Shown: positions 50,598-61,561, numbered from the stretch's first letter. The stretch: DNA of 64,000 nucleotides from Caldisphaera sp. (GCF_023256325.1 NZ_JAGDXI010000044.1:62001-126000), one strand, 5' to 3'. The notes: generated by a model not told the origin, from the letters alone. Numbers and translations are program-made.

Positions 50598-51045
50598 AGA
50601 AAAAATATATTGGATAGTAAAACAAGTATTCTTAGGAATTTTAGAAGGAATATTTTATTCAATAATTTATGTTTATTTCTTACCATATCTATTAACTCTA
50701 TTATCATCGTCTTTAAGCAGTCAAATTCCTCTCTTAGCATTACCTTTTTCATCTGAAATATACATATACATAGGATTATTTGTTGGATTAGATGTTGTTG
50801 CTAGAATAATGAAAGGTACAATATATAATCCATTGCTAAGGGCCTCCTCTTCTTTATTAGGATTACTTATAGTTTTAAGCTATTTTAACGGAGGTGTATT
50901 AAGTGTTGGACCTATATCAACAAATGGTGGACAAGTCTACATGACTTTAGATCTATCCCTAATACTATTAATTTACGTAGCATTTATTATAGCTCCTGGA
51001 ATTATAATTCCCTTTATAGAATACTTTGTTGAGAATAAACGTTAA
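50590..51045 (+). CDS. Hypothetical polytopic membrane protein
   Basis: Four hydrophobic segments; third gene of the operon. Confidence 0.65.
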   Translation: MDKEKIYWIVKQVFLGILEGIFYSIIYVYFLPYLLTLLSSSLSSQIPLLALPFSSEIYIYIGLFVGLDVVARIMKGTIYNPLLRASSSLLGLLIVLSYFNGGVLSVGPISTNGGQVYMTLDLSLILLIYVAFIIAPGIIIPFIEYFVENKR

Positions 51046-51080
51046 AAATTTTTAAGATTAAATAAAATAAATACTATTAT

Positions 51081-52391
51081 GTGATTGAATTGGAGAACCC
51101 AAAAGAAGATTTAAATGAACTAATAAAGCATATATTGATAAAATCCGATTTATCAATTTATGTTAAAGATTATATAAAAAAGCTTAAAATTGATAGAATG
51201 GCTAATAAGAAATTTATATTAATATCTTTCGGAAAAGGAGCATCATCAATGGTTAACGGAGCAATCGAGATGCTAAACGATAAAATTGAGGGAGGAGTCG
51301 TTGTTATACCTAAAGGAACAAAAAGGCCTAAAGGAAACTTAGAAGTTATAGAATCAAGCCATCCTATCCCAGATGAAAATAGCATTAAGGCTGCAGATTC
51401 AATTATAGAGTGGACTAAAATCAGGGGAAACGTAGGGTTTCTATTTTTAATATCAGGTGGAGGTTCTTCTCTTGTCGAAAAACCCTTAAGACCTATAACT
51501 TTAGATGATCTGAAAGAATTAAATAAAATACTTTTAAATTCAGGAGCAAGCATTTCTGAGATAAATACTGTTAGAAAACATGTTTCTCAAATAAAAGGAG
51601 GAAGGCTTGCAACATTTGTATATCCAAAAAAGGCTTATGGTCTATATGCCAGTGATGTTCCAGGAGATATATTAGATCAAATAGCCTCAGGGCCAACAGT
51701 TCCAGACACTACAACATTTAATGATGCATTTAATGTGATAATAAATTATAATTTAAAAGAATCTATACCTAAATCAGTTTTAAAAGTATTAATTGATGGA
51801 GTCAATAGAAAAATAAGAGATACGCCAAAGCCTAACGATAAAATATTTAAAAAAATTAAGAATGAAATAATAGCAAAAAATGAATCAATATTGAAACATA
51901 TATCAAAACTATTGAAAGGCAAAGGATACAAAACTATTATACTGACATCGAGAATTGAAGGAGAGTCTAAAGATGTTGGGTATGCTTTAGCCTCAATAAC
52001 ATTAGATTCAATAAATAAAGGTCTTCCATTAAGACCTCCAATCGCATTAATCCTAGGAGGAGAAACAAGCGTTACAGTAAAAGGAAAAGGCATTGGAGGG
52101 AGAAATATGGAATTAGCTCTAGCTTGGGGGTTAAAGGTTAATGAGCAAATTTCATACAAAAGAGCGGCGATATTAGCTTTTGCAACCGATGGTATTGATG
52201 GCCCAACCGATTCTGCAGGGACCTTATTATCTAGTGAAGATATAAATTACATAAAATCTCTTGGAATAGATATTAAAAAAGAATTAAAAGATAATAATAG
52301 CTATTATGTTTTAAATAAAGCAGGCCTGCTAATAAAAACAGGACCTACAGGATCTAATTTAAACAATATAATAGTTGTTGCAATAAAATAA
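51081..52391 (+). CDS. Glycerate kinase (MOFRL family)
   Basis: ISGGGSSLVEKP, ILGGETSVTVKGKGIGGRNMELAL, ATDGIDGPTDSAG. Confidence 0.93.
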   Translation: MIELENPKEDLNELIKHILIKSDLSIYVKDYIKKLKIDRMANKKFILISFGKGASSMVNGAIEMLNDKIEGGVVVIPKGTKRPKGNLEVIESSHPIPDENSIKAADSIIEWTKIRGNVGFLFLISGGGSSLVEKPLRPITLDDLKELNKILLNSGASISEINTVRKHVSQIKGGRLATFVYPKKAYGLYASDVPGDILDQIASGPTVPDTTTFNDAFNVIINYNLKESIPKSVLKVLIDGVNRKIRDTPKPNDKIFKKIKNEIIAKNESILKHISKLLKGKGYKTIILTSRIEGESKDVGYALASITLDSINKGLPLRPPIALILGGETSVTVKGKGIGGRNMELALAWGLKVNEQISYKRAAILAFATDGIDGPTDSAGTLLSSEDINYIKSLGIDIKKELKDNNSYYVLNKAGLLIKTGPTGSNLNNIIVVAIK

Positions 52392-52409
52392 AAATTTTAT
52401 TTATTTTAT

Positions 52410-52943
52410 TTATTCTTTAGCCCTCTTAATGGCACTCATGATTTCCGCCTTAGCTTTATCTACTCCTTCCCAACCTGTTACCTTAACCCATTTACCAGGC
52501 TCTAATTCCTTATAATGTTCAAAGAAATGAGATATTTTCTTTTTTAGGAAATCAGGAATGTCCTTAACATCACTCCAAGAACCATAAATTGGGTCAAGTT
52601 TTTCTTTAGGAACTGCTATAATTTTAGCATCAGGACCTTCTTCATCTTGCATTACTAATATTCCAATTGGCTTTGCTTCTATTATTGTTCCAGGCATTAC
52701 TGGTTCTCTGCTAATTAGTAATAGATCTATAGGATCTCCGTCTTCAGATTTTGTTCCGGGGATGAAACCATAATTGAATGGATAAGACATACTTGTATAT
52801 AAGAATCTATCAACTTTTACTAAACAACTTTCTTCATCTAACTCATATTTAACACTACTATTCATAGGAATTTCTATAAACATATTTACTAAATCAGGAG
52901 CTTTACTTCCAGGACCTAGTTTTTCAAGACACACGAGTTTCAC
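52410..52943 (-). CDS. ppa: Inorganic pyrophosphatase
   Basis: [39 protein letters not shown] at 52943 preferred (removes overlap with L7Ae). Confidence 0.95.
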   Translation of the reverse strand: MKLVCLEKLGPGSKAPDLVNMFIEIPMNSSVKYELDEESCLVKVDRFLYTSMSYPFNYGFIPGTKSEDGDPIDLLLISREPVMPGTIIEAKPIGILVMQDEEGPDAKIIAVPKEKLDPIYGSWSDVKDIPDFLKKKISHFFEHYKELEPGKWVKVTGWEGVDKAKAEIMSAIKRAKE

Positions 52944-53023
52944 ACCTATTATTATTAAGGATGCGTTATATTTAAAAGTTAAACTGCTACAAATATGTAT
53001 GACGACCCAAATAGGGGAGGAGG

Positions 53024-53413
53024 ATGAATATGTCAAAGTCAAGCTATGTGTTGTTTGATGTGCCAGAAGATCTGGCAGAGGAAGTATATAAGGTAGTTAG
53101 CAAGGCAAAAGAAAGTGGTAAAATAAAGAAAGGAACTAATGAAACAACGAAAGCCGTTGAGAGAGGAAATGCCAAACTAGTAGTTATAGCTGTAGATGTA
53201 GATCCACCAGAAATAGTTGCTCACCTGCCATTATTATGTGATGCAAAAAAGATACCATTCGTGTATGTACCAAGCAAGAAAAAACTAGGAGAAGCTGTTA
53301 ATATAGAAGTAGGAGCAGCAAGTGTTGCAATTGTTGAAGGAGGAGAAGCAGAAAACGATTTAAAGAAAATTGTTGATAAAGTTAAAGAATTAAGAGCTAA
53401 AGCTAGTGCATAA
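53024..53413 (+). CDS. rpl7ae: Ribosomal protein L7Ae
   Basis: [38 protein letters not shown]. Confidence 0.97.
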   Translation: MNMSKSSYVLFDVPEDLAEEVYKVVSKAKESGKIKKGTNETTKAVERGNAKLVVIAVDVDPPEIVAHLPLLCDAKKIPFVYVPSKKKLGEAVNIEVGAASVAIVEGGEAENDLKKIVDKVKELRAKASA

Positions 53414-53443
53414 ATTTACTAATTTGCTCTTGGGGAATGTTAA

Positions 53444-53938
53444 ATGCCTGCTAAAGGAGCCAAAGAGGAACAATTTAAATATGTGCTGAGGATCGCTGAA
53501 ACAGACATAAACGGTAATTTAAACATTATATTGGGTTTAAGCAAGATTAAAGGTATCGGATATCAAACTGCTTTAGCCATTGTTAGACACTTAAAGATTG
53601 ATCCCAATAAAAGAATAGGTTATCTAAGCAATGAGGAAATAAAGCAACTAGAAGACGTTATAAGCGATCTAACCAAGCTAAAGTTACCGAGCTGGATGTA
53701 TAACAGAAGAAAAGACTATGAAACCGGATTAGATAAGCATCTTATTGGAGCAGATTTAATATTTGTTGCTAGGAGAGATGTTGAAAGAGAACAAAAAGTT
53801 AATTCTTGGAGAGGAGTTAGACATAAACTAGGACTTAAAGTAAGAGGACAAAAAACTCATACTACCGGTAGATTAGGTATGACTATAGGAGTTAAGAAAG
53901 AGAAGGTGGAAACAAGTGGGGGATCCCAAAAGCAGTAG
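53444..53938 (+). CDS. rps13: Ribosomal protein S13
   Basis: VLRIAETDINGNLNI, GVRHKLGLKVRGQKTHTTGR. Confidence 0.97.
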   Translation: MPAKGAKEEQFKYVLRIAETDINGNLNIILGLSKIKGIGYQTALAIVRHLKIDPNKRIGYLSNEEIKQLEDVISDLTKLKLPSWMYNRRKDYETGLDKHLIGADLIFVARRDVEREQKVNSWRGVRHKLGLKVRGQKTHTTGRLGMTIGVKKEKVETSGGSQKQ

Positions 53939-54455
53939 AAAGAAGTGGGAAGGGCCTGGACATCCATGGATTAAGTCCAGGTTAGAAACAGAGATGAAAA
54001 TAATAGGAAAGTATGGATTGAGAAATAAAAAAGAACTCTGGACTGCAGAAACTATAATAAGAACAGTTAGGCATCAAGCAAGAAATTTACTTGCCTTACC
54101 AGAACCTCAAAGATCCGAAGTTGGTAAAAGCCTTTTGGATAGATTATACAAACTAGGCTTAATTGGAAAAGATTCAAGCCTTGATGATATTTTAGGATTA
54201 ACTTCGGAAAATGTATTAGAAAGGAGATTACAAACCATAGTATTAAAGAAAGGAATGGCAAAAACAATTTATCAGGCTAGACAATTCATAACTCATGGAC
54301 ATATAGCCATAAATGGTAAAAGAGTTACAAATCCAGGATATTTAGTAACGAGAGAAGATGAAGATAAAATAACATATGCGTTAGGTAGTCCAATTAAAGA
54401 TATGATGGAAAGTAAAAGTAGTGAAGAAAATCAAGGTGAAGAGGGTGAGTCTTAA
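53916..54455 (+). CDS. rps4: Ribosomal protein S4
   Basis: S4 domain [36 protein letters not shown]. Confidence 0.97.
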   Translation: MGDPKSSRKKWEGPGHPWIKSRLETEMKIIGKYGLRNKKELWTAETIIRTVRHQARNLLALPEPQRSEVGKSLLDRLYKLGLIGKDSSLDDILGLTSENVLERRLQTIVLKKGMAKTIYQARQFITHGHIAINGKRVTNPGYLVTREDEDKITYALGSPIKDMMESKSSEENQGEEGES

Positions 54456-54850
54456 TGGCGTTTAGAGAGCTTAGGTGGGGAGTAGCTCATATATATAGCA
54501 GTTTTAATAATACAATTATACACATAACAGATCTAACCGGTTCTGAAACGTCATCAAGAGTTTCAGGAGGTATGGTTGTTAAAGCTGATAGAGAGAAACC
54601 ATCTCCATATGCAGCTATGATTGCCGCAATAAGAGCAGCTCAGTCATCTATGGATAGGGGTATAACAGCAATTCATATAAAAGTAAGAGCACCCGGAGGC
54701 CATGGACCTAAAACACCTGGACCAGGAGCTCAATCAGCTATAAGAGCTTTAGCTAGAGCAGGTTTCGTTATTGGGCGTATAGAAGATGTAACACCTATAC
54801 CTCACGATACTACAAGAAGACCTGGCGGAAGGAGAGGTAGAAGAGTCTAA
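54455..54850 (+). CDS. rps11: Ribosomal protein S11
   Basis: [51 protein letters not shown]. Confidence 0.97.
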   Translation: MAFRELRWGVAHIYSSFNNTIIHITDLTGSETSSRVSGGMVVKADREKPSPYAAMIAAIRAAQSSMDRGITAIHIKVRAPGGHGPKTPGPGAQSAIRALARAGFVIGRIEDVTPIPHDTTRRPGGRRGRRV

Positions 54851-54922
54851 ACTATTTTTTTAATATAAATTTAATTAGCCTGGTATTATTATTTATTTTG
54901 CAGATGCTTAGGTGGCATAAAA

Positions 54923-55759
54923 ATGGAAAAAAGTGTTGATGTATTAGACCTTAAAAATAACAAAATAACAGTATATCTAGAAGGATTTCCGATAGCATTT
55001 GGTAATGCTCTTAGAAGGCTTGTATTATCTGATGTGCCTACTATGGCTATTGATTATGTATACTTTTATGATAATGATACAAGCGTTTATGATGAAATCA
55101 TAGCCCACAGACTAGGATTATTAGTTTTAAAATCTGATGATGCTATCCATAAATATAATTTGCCAGAAAAATGTGCTGGTAAGGATGAAACTGATACTTC
55201 TTGTTATGTCCAAGTGGTTCTTGAGAAAGAGTTAAGCGATGAAAGCTCCTCAGGCATATATGTTAAAGCATCAGATCTTAAGTTTTCTGATGAGAATATA
55301 AAGCCTGCATATCCTGATACTCCCATAGTTTATCTTGCTCCCGGTCAAAGGATTCACTTAGTTGCCTATGCAAGGTTAGGAAGAGGTAGAGAGCATGGAA
55401 AATGGAGTCCTGCCTCTACATCTATTTTACAATACACAACTATGGTTGATGTAAAAGGGAGCGAAGCTAATGAAGAGTGCATAAAATGTGTTTCTTATTA
55501 TAAAGAAGTTGAGGAAGCTCTTAAATCAAAAGAGAACAAAACGATAGAATATAAAACAAATATAAATACAAGCGGTTTAAGATATTGTGAAGATAGTGCA
55601 TGCAAGAATGTAATTAAAGTTAGATACGATAGCAATAAATTGTTGCTTACAGTAGAATCTAATGGCTCTTTAGAACCACAGCAAATTATTTTAGAAGCCT
55701 CTAAAAGCCTTGATAGGAGGGTAGAAGCGCTGCTGGAAAAAATTGAAAAGGGTGAGTAA
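54923..55759 (+). CDS. rpo3: RNA polymerase subunit Rpo3/D
   Basis: GFPIAFGNALRRLVLSDVPTMAIDYV; ferredoxin-like Cys region. Confidence 0.95.
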   Translation: MEKSVDVLDLKNNKITVYLEGFPIAFGNALRRLVLSDVPTMAIDYVYFYDNDTSVYDEIIAHRLGLLVLKSDDAIHKYNLPEKCAGKDETDTSCYVQVVLEKELSDESSSGIYVKASDLKFSDENIKPAYPDTPIVYLAPGQRIHLVAYARLGRGREHGKWSPASTSILQYTTMVDVKGSEANEECIKCVSYYKEVEEALKSKENKTIEYKTNINTSGLRYCEDSACKNVIKVRYDSNKLLLTVESNGSLEPQQIILEASKSLDRRVEALLEKIEKGE

Positions 55760-55761
55760 AT

Positions 55762-56121
55762 ATGAGAAGAGAGATTACAAATGAGCTGTTAGTTAATACG
55801 CTTAAGAATTTGAGGAAGCAGTATAAAAATACTAAATCTAAGGTTTGGCTTTATATTGCAGAAATATTATCAAGACCTGCAAGAAGAAGGGTCATAGTTA
55901 ACCTAAATAAAATTAACAGACTAGCCAATGATAATGATATTATAATAGTTCCTGGAAAAGTATTGGGAAGCGGTAAATTGAACAAAAAAGTTACTATTGC
56001 TGCATTCTCATTCTCAAAAGATGCTGTAGAAAAAATAAGATCCTCTGGTAGCAACAGTATTACTATAGAAGAAGTGATGAAAACGAACCCCGAAGGTAAG
56101 AATGTAAAAATAATAGTGTGA
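55762..56121 (+). CDS. rpl18e: Ribosomal protein L18e
   Basis: Operon position, VIVNLNKINRLANDNDIIIVPGKVLGSGKLNKKVTIAAFSFS. Confidence 0.95.
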   Translation: MRREITNELLVNTLKNLRKQYKNTKSKVWLYIAEILSRPARRRVIVNLNKINRLANDNDIIIVPGKVLGSGKLNKKVTIAAFSFSKDAVEKIRSSGSNSITIEEVMKTNPEGKNVKIIV

Positions 56122-56127
56122 GGTGGT

Positions 56128-56577
56128 ATGAGAATGGAAGAAATAGTAATTGATGGAAGTAATACAATATTAGGTAGGCTAGCAAGCCATGTAGCTAAAT
56201 TATTATTAGAAGGAAACAAGGTTGTTATTCTAAATTCTGAAAAAATTGCCGTTAGTGGAGATCCATCGAAATTAATTCAATTTTATAAAGATACAGTATT
56301 AAATGTTAAGACTCACTATTCTCATAAATGGAGGCCAAAGAGAGCTAGATCACCAAGCAGGTTGGTTAAAAAGACTGTAGCAGGCATGTTACCAAAAAAT
56401 AATAAGAAAGGTGAAGATGCTTTGAAAAGACTCAAAGTTTATGTTGGCATACCAAAAGAATATAAAAATAAGCAACCTATAAAACTACAGTTTACAGTAG
56501 ATAAATTAGGAGGCAAGTTTACGACCCTTCAAGTAATAGCTGAGAATATGGGATGGAAGGTGGGTGCTGTTGAGTAA
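56128..56577 (+). CDS. rpl13: Ribosomal protein L13
   Basis: IDGSNTILGRLASHVAKLLLEGNKVVILNSEKIAVSG. Confidence 0.96.
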   Translation: MRMEEIVIDGSNTILGRLASHVAKLLLEGNKVVILNSEKIAVSGDPSKLIQFYKDTVLNVKTHYSHKWRPKRARSPSRLVKKTVAGMLPKNNKKGEDALKRLKVYVGIPKEYKNKQPIKLQFTVDKLGGKFTTLQVIAENMGWKVGAVE

Positions 56578-57022
56578 CCTAAATCTGGTAGTGTCAACAG
56601 GCAAAAGAAAAAAAGCAGTAGCTACAGCTATAATAAAACCTGGTAGCGGTAAAGTCAAGGTAAATGGCGTTCCTGTAGAGATTATTCCAAACACTATGGC
56701 AAGAGTAAAAATAATGGAACCAATTTTATTGGTTGGGAAAGAAGTTATGAATCTAATAGACATAGAAGTAAGAGTGAGCGGAGGGGGAGTTATGGGACAG
56801 GCTTCTGCATCAAGAACTGCTATAGCAAGAGGGATAATTTCATTTTTCAAATGCAATGATAGCAGCGAAGAGTGCGAGAAGAGAAATAAAATTGCCGAAA
56901 GAATTAAGCAAATATTTGAAGAATATGATAGGACAATGCTATCTGGTGACTATAGAAGAACAGAACCTGAAAAATACATGAGATACAGCGCCAGAAGGGG
57001 ATGGCAGACATCATATAGGTGA
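56564..57022 (+). CDS. rps9: Ribosomal protein S9
   Basis: [25 protein letters not shown]...[12 protein letters not shown]. Confidence 0.96.
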   Translation: MLLSNLNLVVSTGKRKKAVATAIIKPGSGKVKVNGVPVEIIPNTMARVKIMEPILLVGKEVMNLIDIEVRVSGGGVMGQASASRTAIARGIISFFKCNDSSEECEKRNKIAERIKQIFEEYDRTMLSGDYRRTEPEKYMRYSARRGWQTSYR

Positions 57023-57267
57023 AAAATATGTTACCTCCAGTTAGATGTTTAACTTGTGGAGCCCCATTAGGGCACTTATATGAACCATTTAAGAAAAGAG
57101 TTGAAGCAGGAGAGGATCCTGAAAAGGTATTAGATGATTTGGGAGTAAAGAGATATTGTTGCAGAAGAACTTTATTTACTAGTATAGCTTATATAGAACA
57201 AATTTCCAAATATAGCACGTCCAGAATTGCAAGGTATAAGGAATTAGAAAAGGGTGCAAACGCTTGA
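57019..57267 (+). CDS. rpo10: RNA polymerase subunit Rpo10/N
   Basis: [21 protein letters not shown]...YCCRRT. Confidence 0.96.
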   Translation: MKNMLPPVRCLTCGAPLGHLYEPFKKRVEAGEDPEKVLDDLGVKRYCCRRTLFTSIAYIEQISKYSTSRIARYKELEKGANA

Positions 57268-57884
57268 GTGAAGAAGAAAATAAGGAATTACTAGTATCTT
57301 CAGATACATACAAGAAAGCAGGAGTTATTTTTGGAACGCAGATATGTACAAAATATATGAGAGAATTTGTTTATAAAATATTACCTGATGGATTCTATCT
57401 ACTAGATGTTAATAAAATAGACGAAAGAATTAGGATAGCAGGGAGGTTCTTATCTACATTTGACCAGAAAAAGATAGCCGTTGTATCAACAAGAATTTAT
57501 GGTCAAAGACCCATAACAATTATGTGTGAAAAACTTGGTTGCAAAGCAATAAGTGGTAGAGTTATACCGGGTATTTTTACCAATCCAAACTTAGAGAGTT
57601 ATATAGAACCGGATGCTGTAATAATAACCGATACCAGAACTGACAGACAAGCTTTGGTAGAGGCTTCCAAAATCGGCTTACCAGTAGTTGCATTAGCTGA
57701 CACAGACAACAAAATAGAAGATGTAGATCTCATAATTCCTGCAAACAATAAAGGTAGAAGAAGTTTAGCTTTAGTTTATTGGCTATTAACAAGAGAAATA
57801 ATGAGAAACAAAGGATTGCTAGCACCAGGTCAAGAACCTGATTTCACATATGAAGACTTTGTAACAAGCAGAATTAAAAAATAA
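57264..57884 (+). CDS. rps2: Ribosomal protein S2
   Basis: [35 protein letters not shown]. Confidence 0.95.
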   Translation: MSEEENKELLVSSDTYKKAGVIFGTQICTKYMREFVYKILPDGFYLLDVNKIDERIRIAGRFLSTFDQKKIAVVSTRIYGQRPITIMCEKLGCKAISGRVIPGIFTNPNLESYIEPDAVIITDTRTDRQALVEASKIGLPVVALADTDNKIEDVDLIIPANNKGRRSLALVYWLLTREIMRNKGLLAPGQEPDFTYEDFVTSRIKK

Positions 57885-58079
57885 TCAACACTTTACTCTC
57901 ATTACATTTAATATATCTCTTATTTCCTCTAACAATTCATTAATAGCAATCAATTTTCCTCTAGACTCTTCTCTTTTAGCCATTTCAGAAACATCTCTTT
58001 CTAATAAATCAAGCCTTATATAAACCATATCAAGCAGCTCTCTTGGATCTTTCTTTTCTATATTTTCCAAATTATTCAC
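57885..58079 (-). CDS. Hypothetical small coiled-coil protein
   Basis: 64-aa charged helical frame, convergent with rps2. Confidence 0.55.
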   Translation of the reverse strand: MNNLENIEKKDPRELLDMVYIRLDLLERDVSEMAKREESRGKLIAINELLEEIRDILNVMRVKC

Positions 58080-58213
58080 CTTATTTAAACAAGCAGATAA
58101 ATCATTAAAAATCTTCTTTTAGAATTGGGCGAAATTTGTAGTAATAGACCAGCAATAACTTTTAAAGTGGTGGGTGATATACATATAGAGGGTTTAAATA
58201 GGGGGGTGCTAAA

Positions 58214-58603
58214 ATGCAGTCAACTTACAACATAGAGGACGAATATAACAAAAAGCCAAAAGTTGTAGGACGTCATGTCTATGGAAATGTTAAGGGATGC
58301 AGAAACACTAACCTATTAAAAGACGAAAAGGGTTTAACTAACCTTTTAATTAAGGCTGGAAATGCTGGAAATATGACAATTCTAGATGTTAAAACGTGGA
58401 AGATTGGCGAAGGAGTTAGCGCTGTGGCTATTGTATTAGAAAGCCATATAACAATACATACATGGCCAGAATATAAATTTGCTACAGTGGATGTATATAG
58501 TTGCGGTTCTCATACAGATCCCAAAAAAGCTTTCGATTTCATAGTAAATGCCCTCGATCCAGAGGATGTTGAATTCGGTATGACAGATAGGAGCCTGGAA
58601 TAG
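58214..58603 (+). CDS. speD: S-adenosylmethionine/arginine decarboxylase (SpeD family)
   Basis: [34 protein letters not shown]. Confidence 0.93.
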   Translation: MQSTYNIEDEYNKKPKVVGRHVYGNVKGCRNTNLLKDEKGLTNLLIKAGNAGNMTILDVKTWKIGEGVSAVAIVLESHITIHTWPEYKFATVDVYSCGSHTDPKKAFDFIVNALDPEDVEFGMTDRSLE

Positions 58604-58607
58604 GAAA

Positions 58608-58641
58608 GGCCCCCGGGTTCAGGCATTTTGGCCTGGGGGCC
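58608..58641 (+). ncRNA. GC-rich hairpin just downstream of speD (3'-UTR element, terminator or small RNA)
   Basis: GGCCCCCGGG/CCTGGGGGCC 10-bp stem (one G-T), 14-nt loop. Confidence 0.6.
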
Positions 58642-58788
58642 AAAGCGAACAAAAAAGAATTAAATCAAAATTATTTTTATTTTGTTAACTGATTTTCTTA
58701 TTTATAACCCTTCGTTCCCTTTATTATGATTATTTCTTATAATTTTCTGCTTATAAAAATCATCCTAAAGAGAAATTCTATAAAATAA

Positions 58789-59271
58789 CTAATTAGGTTT
58801 AATCCAGTTATCTATTGCCTCATATAATTCTTTCATAGTGTTATCATTTAAATTAATTAAAGCGTTAAATGCATCATGCAATAAAATATGGTGTAATACT
58901 TCATCTTTATATATCAGCTTAAATGCAAACTCTAAAAATTTATCATTTTTTATGTTATTATCTTCCAAAACTCTTATTAAAAATTCCATAGCCTTTGATT
59001 CTTCCAAAATATGATTTTCTAATGATTTCAATACCTCATTAGATTCTTGCAGCATAGGAACTTCATTACCTTTATTTAACATTTCTTCAATAAATCCATA
59101 AACAATGCTATGCTTATAGGAATCTAACGAAGCGATAGTTAAAATTAATTTTAACATGGGGGACTCAGCTTTTTCAACAGTTTTTCCTAACTCCTTTGAA
59201 TAAATTTCTTCATCTTTTTTCCATTGTCTAACGTTTTCTATTAGATCTTTGTTGTACAATGATCTCACCAT
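58789..59271 (-). CDS. Ferritin-like diiron domain protein
   Basis: Four-helix pattern, SLDSYKHS, ENHILEESKA, DEVLHHILLH; true start ATG 59271 (ORF extension is antisense tRNA). Confidence 0.6.
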   Translation of the reverse strand: MVRSLYNKDLIENVRQWKKDEEIYSKELGKTVEKAESPMLKLILTIASLDSYKHSIVYGFIEEMLNKGNEVPMLQESNEVLKSLENHILEESKAMEFLIRVLEDNNIKNDKFLEFAFKLIYKDEVLHHILLHDAFNALINLNDNTMKELYEAIDNWIKPN

Positions 59272-59362
59272 TTTAATAATTTCTTCTATGTATTTAAATC
59301 TAACATAACTAACCATAATAGAAAATATATAAAAGCCCAAAGTATAACAATGAACTATATGG

Positions 59363-59436
59363 AGCGGGGTAGGGCAGCCTGGTAGCCCGCGGGGCTCATA
59401 ACCCCGAGGCCGGTGGTTCAAATCCACCCCCCGCTA
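59363..59436 (+). tRNA. Initiator tRNA-Met(CAT), CCA not encoded
   Basis: A1-T72 acceptor AGCGGGG/CCCCGCT, anticodon arm CGGGG-CTCATAA-CCCCG with GGG/CCC pairs. Confidence 0.9.
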
Positions 59437-60051
59437 TATATAAATCCTTAATGCATATTTTACTAGAGAAACAAATGCTATTGCCAATAGACCTAAAACA
59501 ATGTTTTTTATAATATTTATTAAAACATTTTCATTACTGATTTTACCCATATAATATCCTAAATAGCCTAACTCAACAAATGATATAAATAAAGATATTA
59601 TTAAAGCATGTGTTATATTAAAGTTCAAGAAATATGATATAAAGAACGGTAAAGAAATAAGAGATGTGAAAACAAATGCTCCAACTCCGCTCCACAATGA
59701 AACATATAAAGACAGAAAATTAATAGATTTCCCATATATGCTATCCTTTAATGAAACCATAAGTTCCTTTTCTAAATCTTTCAGCTCCTTTAGTCTTTCA
59801 TTTCTTTCAGAAAAGTATACTGATATTACACTGCTAAATATTCCCATAGTTAAAGAGCTACCTAGTATGCTCATTCCTAGAATCAAAGAATTTAAATATG
59901 GTTCATACGCACCTATCATTACACCAAGAGATGCAAAAATTGAATCAAAGGAATTTGTTATAAACATCCTCCTTGCTATAGATCTTACTTCTTTAAAGGA
60001 CTCAACGATCTCAAAAAAATTCTCTAAAAATTTTTTTAATTTATTAAACAT
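59434..60051 (-). CDS. VIT1/CCC1-like iron/manganese transporter family protein
   Basis: MFITNSFDSIFASLGVMIGAY resembles the VIT1 N-terminus; TM segments; next to ferritin-like gene. Confidence 0.6.
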   Translation of the reverse strand: MFNKLKKFLENFFEIVESFKEVRSIARRMFITNSFDSIFASLGVMIGAYEPYLNSLILGMSILGSSLTMGIFSSVISVYFSERNERLKELKDLEKELMVSLKDSIYGKSINFLSLYVSLWSGVGAFVFTSLISLPFFISYFLNFNITHALIISLFISFVELGYLGYYMGKISNENVLINIIKNIVLGLLAIAFVSLVKYALRIYI

Positions 60052-60052
60052 G

Positions 60053-60433
60053 TTATTCCCTAGCTGCTATAGCCTCTATCTCTATCTGAGCGTTAACAGG
60101 TAAATCATTTACAAATATAACAGATCTTGCTGGATATTGCCCTTTAAAATATTTGGAGTAAATATTGTTAAAAGTAGAGAACTTTGAAGGATCTTTCATA
60201 AAAACTGTTACCTTAACTAAATCATCAAATGATAAATTAGATGCTTCTAATATAGCTTTTAGATTTTCTAATACTCTTTTTACTTGTTCTTCGAAATCAT
60301 CACTCACAAGCTTTCCTGTTTTTGGATCTAATGGAACCTGACCCGAAATGAATAAAAATCCATTAGAAATTATCCCCTGACTATAAGGGCCTACAGGTTT
60401 AGGTGCTTTATCTGTAAAAACTGCCTCTTTCAA
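60053..60433 (-). CDS. ridA: RidA (YjgF/UK114) family deaminase
   Basis: APKPVGPYSQGIISNGFLFISGQVPLDP. Confidence 0.95.
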   Translation of the reverse strand: MKEAVFTDKAPKPVGPYSQGIISNGFLFISGQVPLDPKTGKLVSDDFEEQVKRVLENLKAILEASNLSFDDLVKVTVFMKDPSKFSTFNNIYSKYFKGQYPARSVIFVNDLPVNAQIEIEAIAARE

Positions 60434-60501
60434 ATCTCCTCCCTATTTTTCATTAAAACTTATGAATTAAAAAGCTTAGTGAACTAGAATCGATTATATA
60501 A

Positions 60502-61356
60502 TTAAGCATTATTAATTTTCTTATAAAATTCTGATATTTCTGCAATATCTTTGTCCCCAATTTTTAGTGTATCGCTTAATTTAAGTATATCTAGGACATT
60601 TCTCAAAAGAGGAGTGTAATCAATTCCATAATCGTTAAGATATTCTAAAGTTTTTTCTGCGACATATTTACTTAGCTTAACACTAAAAACTTCTTTATAG
60701 TTTTTATTAATCATCATAGGAAACCTAGATCTTAATTGAACTGAGTCTGCTCCGCCCATAGTTAAAGCCTTTACTAATAGATCCTTATCTATCTTTAATT
60801 TATCTGCTATTTGAGATATTTCAGCTAAAAGGACAGTGTTTGCAGTTAGCAATAAAGTGCTTATAAGTTTAATTATATTTGCATTTTCATTACTCCCTAA
60901 ATAAATATATTCGCCCATATCTTTTAGCAAATTCTGAGACTTTTCATACAACTCTTTGTTTCCACCAACATAGAATATTAATCTACCTGCTTCAGCATCA
61001 GCAGGTCCTCTTTCTATTTTTGCCGAAATATATTTTAACCCATTGTTATTTACAAAATTAATAACATCATTTATTTCATCATAACCCATTGTTGTCATAT
61101 CTATAATTACGCCTTTATAATTATTTAGAATTTTTAGTGTTTCTATAACTTCTTTTCCAGTCGGTAATAATAACAATGCGTAATCAGAATCGTAAGCATC
61201 TGAAACGTTGTTTAAAGGTTTAAATCCTTTCAAATCTGCCAGGATTTTATATGAATTTTTATCAACATCAAAACCTTCTACTTCATATCCTTTACTAACA
61301 AGATTTTTTGCAATTCCTCTACCCATCCTACCTAAACCAATTATAGCTACCTTCAT
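60502..61356 (-). CDS. NAD-binding 3-hydroxyisobutyrate/6-phosphogluconate dehydrogenase-like protein
   Basis: IGLGRMGRGIAKNLVSKGYEVEGFD. Confidence 0.88.
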   Translation of the reverse strand: MKVAIIGLGRMGRGIAKNLVSKGYEVEGFDVDKNSYKILADLKGFKPLNNVSDAYDSDYALLLLPTGKEVIETLKILNNYKGVIIDMTTMGYDEINDVINFVNNNGLKYISAKIERGPADAEAGRLIFYVGGNKELYEKSQNLLKDMGEYIYLGSNENANIIKLISTLLLTANTVLLAEISQIADKLKIDKDLLVKALTMGGADSVQLRSRFPMMINKNYKEVFSVKLSKYVAEKTLEYLNDYGIDYTPLLRNVLDILKLSDTLKIGDKDIAEISEFYKKINNA

Positions 61357-61561
61357 TCCTGAACGCCTTTAATTTTCTGTTTTATAATAAAGCAATTATA
61401 ACCTTTTTTAATAGAGCATATATAATTATTTAAAAAAATTTTTTATGGTTTAATAAAAGTATTTTATTTAATATTCTCTAGCTATAAATGTTGAAAACTT
61501 TATCCTTAAACTATAACAAAATGTAAAAATTTTAGTTATACCAGAGCATTAGGAGATAAAT

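Noticed and set aside
59272-59427. N-terminal extension MDLNHRPRGYEPRGLPGCPTP of the ferritin-like ORF
   Set aside because: Antisense translation of initiator tRNA-Met; the real start is ATG 59271.
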